Assembly (NCBI GenBank): GCA_033296885.1
Contig: MU863876.1
Coordinates: forward strand, 372,001 to 436,000
DNA length: 64,000 bases
From: Triangularia verruculosa
Taxonomy: Eukaryota > Ascomycota > Sordariomycetes > Sordariales > Podosporaceae
Direction: 5' to 3'
This document shows positions 57,835-64,000 of the stretch, in pieces. The translations under genes and the position numbers were made by a program. Under the pieces are notes generated by a model. The model did not search any database. It was not told the origin of the DNA and saw only the letters and a list, made by a program, of their open reading frames with translations. Numbering within the stretch: the first letter of the stretch is position 1; each line of letters begins with the position of its first letter.

Positions 57835-59702
57835 AAGCCACATCTTCCAGGTTCACGTGATGATGAGGGTTTAGGGTTGCATGAAGTCAGGGATAGGTTA
57901 ATGTTAGTTAGCTTAGCTGTTATAAGAGGTCCATTCGGTATGTTATTGCAGCAAGGATGCCTTCCTAGGCTATATGTCGTTGCGATTGGCGATGGTCTGA
58001 GGACCTCAGTCGCAGATTTTCATTGGTTGTAATCGCAGTTCAATACCTTACATATCTCATCAGTTCAGTCAATACCTATGTATTTCTTCGAGAATTATTC
58101 TCAGACCAGCTATTAACGATAAATAGAAGATGTGGCGCTCCACTTTTAGATTCTCATTCACTCCAGTGACTTATCCCTTGGTTAAAAACATCTAAAGGGT
58201 CAGTTTTCACTGAAGATAAAGATAGTTGAGTCCAGAGAGCCGATGCCCCACCAGCAACAAACCTTTGTCTTATTTGCAAGTAACAAGTCACACTGACATA
58301 AAGAGTCAAAATAAGCGCCTCGATCGCGAGTGCTGCCAAGAGACGGGGGGGTGCGTGATGGTGTTCGTTCCGGAGTAGCCCCATCCCGGTCAACTGACGA
58401 ATGGAGTGGGAGTTGTCACACTGTGGGGAGTTCGCGGCGCGGAAGGTGAGACATACAGAGATTCGATTTCCTCACACTGTTCTTGTCTTCACGTTCGGTA
58501 ACCCCCACCAGCGGTCCAGCGGGCCGCTTGAGCACTAACCAGAGGGTTTGATGCAGGAATAGCGCGGTTTGGGAGTGGGAGGTGAGACGTGAAGGATTGG
58601 ACTATCGAGGTTATGACAAACGTGAATTACAGTTTGGCCTTCGCCGGTTTCAACTCCTGTTGACTTGCATGCTTGTTTGGGGGGTGGAATACATTGGGTG
58701 AAAGGTCAGTAGAGACTAACACTGTGCGAGGCAAGTTGTGCAACCATTCCTCCGCCCCCCTCTCGAGATCTGTGGAACTTTCCGTCAACAGGAGGCTTGG
58801 GATCCAGAACTTGAGGTTTCTTTTCTTTCGGAGTGAAAAATTCTCCTGGTGGTGATAGCATGTATGCAAAAGCGGTGATGGAAATTTAAAGGCCGACAAA
58901 AGGGTGTTGGTAGGTATGGAAACAGACGAACTTCCTATTGCGTGTGAGATCCTGACGTTGTTTGTGGCTCGTCAAAAAGAACCCTCGGATCTTGAGTTTC
59001 TTTCCGTCACCTGAGACAGCGTGTTACTGGAATCTCGGGAGAAATTCCCCATCTTGGATTCCCAAACTCGCGAGAAACCGTACCGACGGGCCCGAGCCTC
59101 CCGAGTCCCGATAAAAGTGCAGATATCTAGTGTATCAGATGGCCAGGAGATCTCAAACGACTTATCTATCGGCACTGTACACGGCCACAGCCCCTCTTCC
59201 GACGAACTTCCATCCCGACGGCTCGGGACGGACCCAACGAAACATGAACTACTCAAGAAAGGGGAAGATAAACAAAGTAGGGGCGTGCACCTATCTTGTC
59301 CGTCGCAAGGCGCCGCCATTGACGTTCATAACTCCTTTTACACTTGCTCTCTTCCTGTATTAGTGATCCGCTGTATCAAGGAAACGCAAACCTACCGCCC
59401 TCCAAGGCGGCTCATCGGTTTTCCACATGCCAATACCGTCAGCGGCGACATACACCTGCAAGCAAGCAAGCAAGTCACCGCGAAAAATGCGAGAAAAGCG
59501 AGAAAACACACCATGTATCCATTGATTATCATTTGCTTCGTCACGGAGAAAGTTCCGACACCCGCGATGGAGATTGATTGGATGCATTCAATAAGGTAAC
59601 AAAAGAAAGAACATGACCTCGACAAGATCGCTGTGAAAAACAAGGGCGAGTAGCACTGTCTGTCAATGATGAAGGTAGAATTCATCAGCGGAAAATATCC
59701 AA
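57835..59702. other. intergenic, no gene seen
   Basis: Several short frames on both strands without family resemblance; AT content moderate. A tRNA follows at 59703. Confidence 0.5.
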
Positions 59703-59784
59703 GGCGTGGTGGCAGAGTGGTCTAATGCGCAAGACTAGAAATCTTGTTCCTTCGGGAGCGTCTGTTCGAATCAGGCCCACGTCG
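59703..59784 (+). tRNA. tRNA-Ser (anticodon AGA)
   Basis: 82 bases, foldable by hand: acceptor stem GGCGTGG with CCACGTC (one G:U) and discriminator G; D stem GCA/TGC; anticodon stem CAAGA/TCTTG with loop CTAGAAA; a long variable arm TCC/GGA, as expected for class II tRNA-Ser; T stem GTCTG/CAGGC with loop TTCGAAT. No intron. A T-rich Pol III terminator (TTTTT then TTTTTTT) starts within 15 bases downstream. Confidence 0.95.
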
Positions 59785-60258
59785 GATATCTTTTTCACAT
59801 TTTTTTACTAGTTTCAATCTCCTTTGCCTCTCACAGTTTATACACAAACTACCCCTGAGATTTTAACTTTATTAATAATAAACAAATTACGTTCTTTTCT
59901 TTTGGGATTTGTCCTGGTTCATTGGATGCATCACCTAGCGAGTCAGTGACAACATTTCAAGAACCTACCAAGAGTGACATCTCAAAATCGTTCTATACCC
60001 ACGTGTTTGAGTATTCCTCGCAAATGCAGTCCAGTGTAAAGATACTTGTTTAACACTAAGTCTAGCCTCAGGGTCGACTGAAAGCGCATCAATGTGTAGC
60101 AGAAGAGAAAAGAAGCCCCTTTATCCATCCTTGGTATCGTTCCATCCAAAACGCCGTGTTTTATAAACGAGTGACATTCCCTTTTCCAACCCTTTGCTTT
60201 CTTTGTCAAGTCATTCCGGGGCTCCTCACAGCAGCGACAGTCCCCGACAGAGACAAGT
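59785..60258. other. spacer between tRNA and GH16 gene
   Basis: Pol III terminator, then AT-rich spacer. No gene seen. Confidence 0.5.
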
Positions 60259-61242
60259 CTACGACGAGTACACAGCGACGTACTCAGCCTCCATCATACT
60301 GCCGTAGCTGTCCTGTGTCTGAGCATTCGGCGCTCCAGGCCTAGCCGTCATGTCAGCATCGCTCAAACGATGGAAGAGGGAAACAGAGAGGGAAAAAGAA
60401 AACATACCAATCACCCCCCACGGCGACATTAAGAATCAAGAACATGGGACTATGCGCCAACGTGCCCCAAACACCCTGATCCCCCACCTCGCTGCCTCTC
60501 AAGCTATAATACGGCCTCCCGTCCACCTCCCAATCAATCACCTCATCCTCCCACCTGCCCCCCGACCTGGCAGCAGTCCTATCGACCTTTATCCGATACG
60601 TATGCCACCCGCTCGGCGTAATCCCCGTCGTCCCATGCCTCCCAATCGGCTCATTACACGGCCCCCCGGGAAAGCTTCCGCAGTGAACCGTCCCATACGC
60701 CGTCGGCACGCCATTGATCGTCTCCATAATATCGAGCTCCCCGCACTGCGGCCATGGGGTTCCCTGGTGGATTGCCTTCCCCAGCATCCAAAACGCGGGC
60801 CATATCCCTTGCTTGAGGTGGACCGGGTGGTCGCCGAAGCGGATGCTGCCTTCGAAGATTGTGATTTTGTTGGCGGCCGGGGTGAAGACGGCCTTTGTTT
60901 CGATGCGGGCCGAGGTCCAGGTGTTGGTTTGGCGGTTGAGGCGCGGGATGATTTGGACGGTGCCGCCGCCCGAGAGTTGGAGGTTGGAATTGGAAGTGGT
61001 GTATTCCTGGAGGTCATTGTTGGTTTTGAGGCTGGAGGGGGGATTAGCGGGAGGTTGTTAGGAAGGGAAAGGGGGGAAACATACTTGGTGATGGTGTTCC
61101 AGAGATTGCTGTCGGGCTTCTGACCCGCAGCACCTGCAAAGTTATCCGACCATAGTGTCCTGTAGCCGGGGTAGTTTGGGACGGCACCCGCCGAGGCGAG
61201 GGTGGAAAGGAGGGACGCAAGAGCGACGGCGTCGATGCGCAT
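60259..61242 (-). CDS. secreted GH16 endo-beta-1,3(4)-glucanase-like enzyme
   Basis: Exons 61085-61242, 60408-61031, 60259-60340; phases agree; 287 residues. Signal peptide MRIDAVALASLLSTLASAGA, then YPGYRTLWSDNFAG, a typical GH16 start. The catalytic motif CGELDIMETINGV carries both active-site acids (Glu-x-Asp-x-x-Glu). Other family blocks: NDLQEYTTS, HLKQGIWPAFWMLG, GGPCNEP ... GWHTYRIKVDR, and LILNVAVGGDWPGAPN, where the split Trp codon (TG|G) is rebuilt by the last splice. It hydrolyses beta-1,3/1,4-glucans outside the cell, either plant or fungal wall. Size is normal for a single-domain GH16; no GPI or CBM seen. An upstream in-frame ATG (61266) would spoil the signal peptide. Confidence 0.93.
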
Positions 61243-63875
61243 GGTGGCGAGGTTGGGCGGTACCAAAAAAGAAGGATATAAAGATACTTGTATAAGATGT
61301 ACACAGGAACAAGACTGCTAGCTGATGGTTGAAGCTCAAAAATAATAAAGAGTGACTGTCAGAGACAGATGTGGTGCCTTGGTCAGGGACAGAGTGGATG
61401 TGATATCCAAAAGTGAAGGCTGATAGCCTCGGGAAGGAGCTATATCAAGAAAAAAATGAATGGCTTGCGGTTTGTCAAAAACCGGGAAAAGGAAAGAAGG
61501 ACAGTGACGATGACCAAAGACAAGAACTGATCTGAGCAACGGAAAAATAGAAGGCAGGAGCTTCAAAGCAACCAAGGCAGAGCGGGCAGCGCAGGTTAGA
61601 GAACGTGAACAGGAAATGAAGAGCACGGGAAAATAAAAGGATATAAATGCACCCATATTGCCCGCCACGTCCCATCTCGAAGCGCTTGCGACATCCACCG
61701 TCGGCATGCATGGCGTCGACCGGAGCTGTGGTCGCGGACTGCGTACCCCTGGCAAGATCGCGTCCAAGTGGAGATGCAAAGGTCTGGATCAGTCCACATC
61801 TGAATCCATCGAGCCCCAAACTGAAGAGGGCATTGCTGATTGGAGAGTCATGATGAACTTGGCAAAGGCATGAAACAAGCAAAAAATGTTCCGTCATTCC
61901 AGTCCTCCATCAGCCCTCGGCAGATATCTCGCCAGATATGGTACGTGGCGTCCGGATATAATCCGAGCTTTTATTCCAGTGTTCCAGGCAGATAAGTTGG
62001 CAGTTTGCACCAACAGCCCCAGGTATCTTAACTAACATACCCCTGAGATATTTGCCAGCAAAACCTACCGCGGGCATAGAGCAAGGCGGATGAGATCAGA
62101 CGGGCCACATCGATGATCTAATGGAGCCCAAGCTCTGGCTCTGGAAGCAGGATGACAAGACCATGATGAGCAAGGAGTGGCAAGCAGAAACATTCATGCA
62201 CGTCTTCTTTGGGCCGCAAAAAGGGGAAGTGAGGCGCAGGTTGACATCAAAAAGGGGAAACAAACGGCTGCCCCACCACACCTTATGCGTCCTCCAAGGA
62301 CAACCTTCCAGTACCTGCGTAACCCACAAACCCAGCGGGCTCAACATGAAACCGAACGACACGCTGGCAGGTTGCACGGGCTAGTGTCCGTCATCCACTG
62401 GAGAGCCTCAAACTTGTGGGGATCCGACGACATCGACGTCAATGAGCCATACTGGGCATGGCGATCTGGTGGTGTTGATGACTTCGTGCTTGAAGTCTCT
62501 GCCAAGCTCCCAACATTTTATCTTGAGGCTAGAGGGCAAAAACGAGCATGTTTGCGAGTTTGCAGGCCTTGAAGAGGTCCAAAGGAGTTCGTGGGTTGTT
62601 CAAATCTGTCCCTGAAGGGTCGCGGCCCATAGGCAAAGATGTCTTGGCAGGGGCAATGACAGGTCTGGAGCGCCTGCAACCATCGACGGAGAGCCGAGCG
62701 GTCCAATGAGAGGCCAGGAACGGGCTTTTTTGGCATGAGAGCGTCGAGAAAAGCAAACTGCAAAATCCAAATCAGTATCAGCGACAGGTTCTCATGGTTC
62801 TGCAGTCATCTGGCTGCATATTAGCCGACTCTTTGGGTCTCTCGGGACTCGACACATGCAGGCCGACCATACCACGCATCGGTGCAACCACAACTGCCGA
62901 CCGCGATCTCGACCTCAACCGACATGGCGGCGCCGAGAATTGTTGGCTCGAAAGACGCGCTTCAGGGTACACTCCTCAACTGCAAGAGACGGGGCAGTTG
63001 AGCATGCGAAGGTGAGAGGAGGCTGGTGCTGAAGAGATTTCGATTCCACACGCGTCGCTTGCGGTCTTGGCTGACTCGAGAGCGCAAGCATGCGTCGTGA
63101 GGTCATGGAAAGTGTCGCAAGCAAATGAATCAGTCATCAGCAAGAAGATGTCAGCGCCGGAAGAAGACAGCGAATCTTGCATTGGACTTGGATGGCTGAT
63201 GCAACATCGATGTTTCTCAAAAAAGTTGGACAAACAGACGCGTTGCGGGGCACCATCGCCTGCACGTGCCACTTGGTGGGGTATGAGGAGATGCTGGCGA
63301 CTTCTGAAGAACCTCTTGCCCTTGAACTCGGAAACTCTGGAGGTTGGATTACTTGAAGATTCTCAAAATAGAAATCTCTCTCCACCACGTGCATGTTGGC
63401 TGTCTCTCGGACATGACTCCGGATCAGCAAAGCGACGATCAAAGCATCTCGACCCCAACGGTTTCAACTGACTGACAAACGAGAAAGGTCTATATCTCAC
63501 TTTCAGAGCTTCAATAATGAGAGCTGCCAACATCATCGACTTCTGCCTTTAAAATCAGGATAACGCTCAACGTCGTCGACCAAGACAAATAACAAACGGC
63601 TCGGACGCTCACCTCCGAAAGGAACGCACAAAGCTCATTACGGTAGATTGCAAACTTTTCCGGTGTAAGAGGACCAGTACCTACTTAGGCCCATAAGTCT
63701 CTTCAAGCAGCTACTAGAACATTCCGGTTGCGTCTGGTCAAAAACGGAGTGATATTGTCTACCTTATGTTATCAATATGCCGAGCTGAGTATCCGTCTAT
63801 CCAATCATGAAAAAAGTCTACCTTATATCTCTACATCAAATATCCCACAGCGTTTCCTCAATTTCTGAAGCACAT
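61243..63875. other. long intergenic region, no gene seen
   Basis: 2.6 kb with only overlapping short frames and none showing a recognisable family. Position-wise it holds the GH16 promoter and the 3' flank of the gene at the edge. Confidence 0.45.
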
Positions 63876-64000
63876 TTAAGGAAACTCCCCCAGATCAAAC
63901 ACCCCAAAATCGACCTCGCAAACCTTCTGATCCTCAGGCAACACCATCTCGCTGCTGAAATACCCCCTCAGCACCCCCGTCGTGCAATCCGACGGCTGCG
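63876..64000 (-). CDS. C-terminal end of an unidentified gene (partial)
   Basis: Reading leftward from the edge, one frame gives 40 residues before TAA: CTTGVLRGYFSSEMVLPED and VCEVDFGVFDLGEFP. Composition and codon use look coding; the other two frames stop early or lack this character. Too short to name. Confidence 0.55.
   Translation of the reverse strand, partial: QPSDCTTGVLRGYFSSEMVLPEDQKVCEVDFGVFDLGEFP

Noticed and set aside
48309..61242. GMC oxidoreductase, glycosyltransferase, GH78 and GH16 as a biosynthetic cluster
   Set aside because: No backbone synthase, P450 or cluster regulator is present, orientations are mixed, and the enzymes have ordinary separate roles.

Overview
The window comes from a filamentous ascomycete (Pezizomycotina, probably Sordariomycetes; genus not resolved). 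The evidence is short GT-AG introns of about 45-95 bases, multi-exon genes on both strands, a fungal-type phytochrome, a LisH/LUFS regulator of the SOM1/Flo8 type, secreted carbohydrate-active enzymes, and transposon islands whose damage fits RIP (C:G to T:A transitions, Trp or Gln codons turned into stops).

Layout. 1-3.5 kb and 11.7-16.7 kb are transposon islands: four pogo-like (Tc1/mariner, CENPB-type) elements with TA target duplications, two of them internal-deletion derivatives, plus a 602-bp inverted-repeat element with an 8-bp target duplication squeezed between two of them. Between the islands lie two tandem paralogues of an F-box-like protein (one broken by two 1-base losses) and an unrecognised 620-residue protein with a possible deaminase-type HAE/PC core. 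16.2-17.1 kb holds a GATC-dense cluster, diverged duplications and a 31-bp minisatellite. A secreted NTF2-like protein with an acidic spacer is at 18.2-19.5 kb.

20.3-28.2 kb is the most unusual region: a plus-strand array of a small, two-exon gene family I cannot assign. Five copies have complete models (70-107 residues), one has a nonsense codon, and two are fragments. All intact copies share an N-terminal CDAMIEYH block, a phase-2 intron and a C-terminal EIxKWKxLRG block, with a length-variable middle. A Thr-rich secreted protein sits inside the array on the opposite strand. The last copy converges on a nine-exon sugar transporter, with only about 60 bp between stop codons.

31.4-34.5 kb is a second transposon graveyard (pogo and Gypsy remnants). 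From 37.4 kb the window is ordinary single-copy fungal DNA: the SOM1/Flo8-like regulator, a phytochrome hybrid histidine kinase, a secreted GMC oxidoreductase, a GT28/UGT80-like glycosyltransferase with a predicted GC-AG intron, a secreted GH78 alpha-L-rhamnosidase, a tRNA-Ser(AGA), a secreted GH16 glucanase, and the C-terminus of an unidentified gene at the right edge. The phytochrome (light) and SOM1 (development and adhesion) are regulators; the sugar porter, GH78, GH16 and GMC enzymes fit plant-biomass use. I see no biosynthetic cluster linking them. All exon structures are my own splice predictions, checked for frame and phase but not against transcripts.
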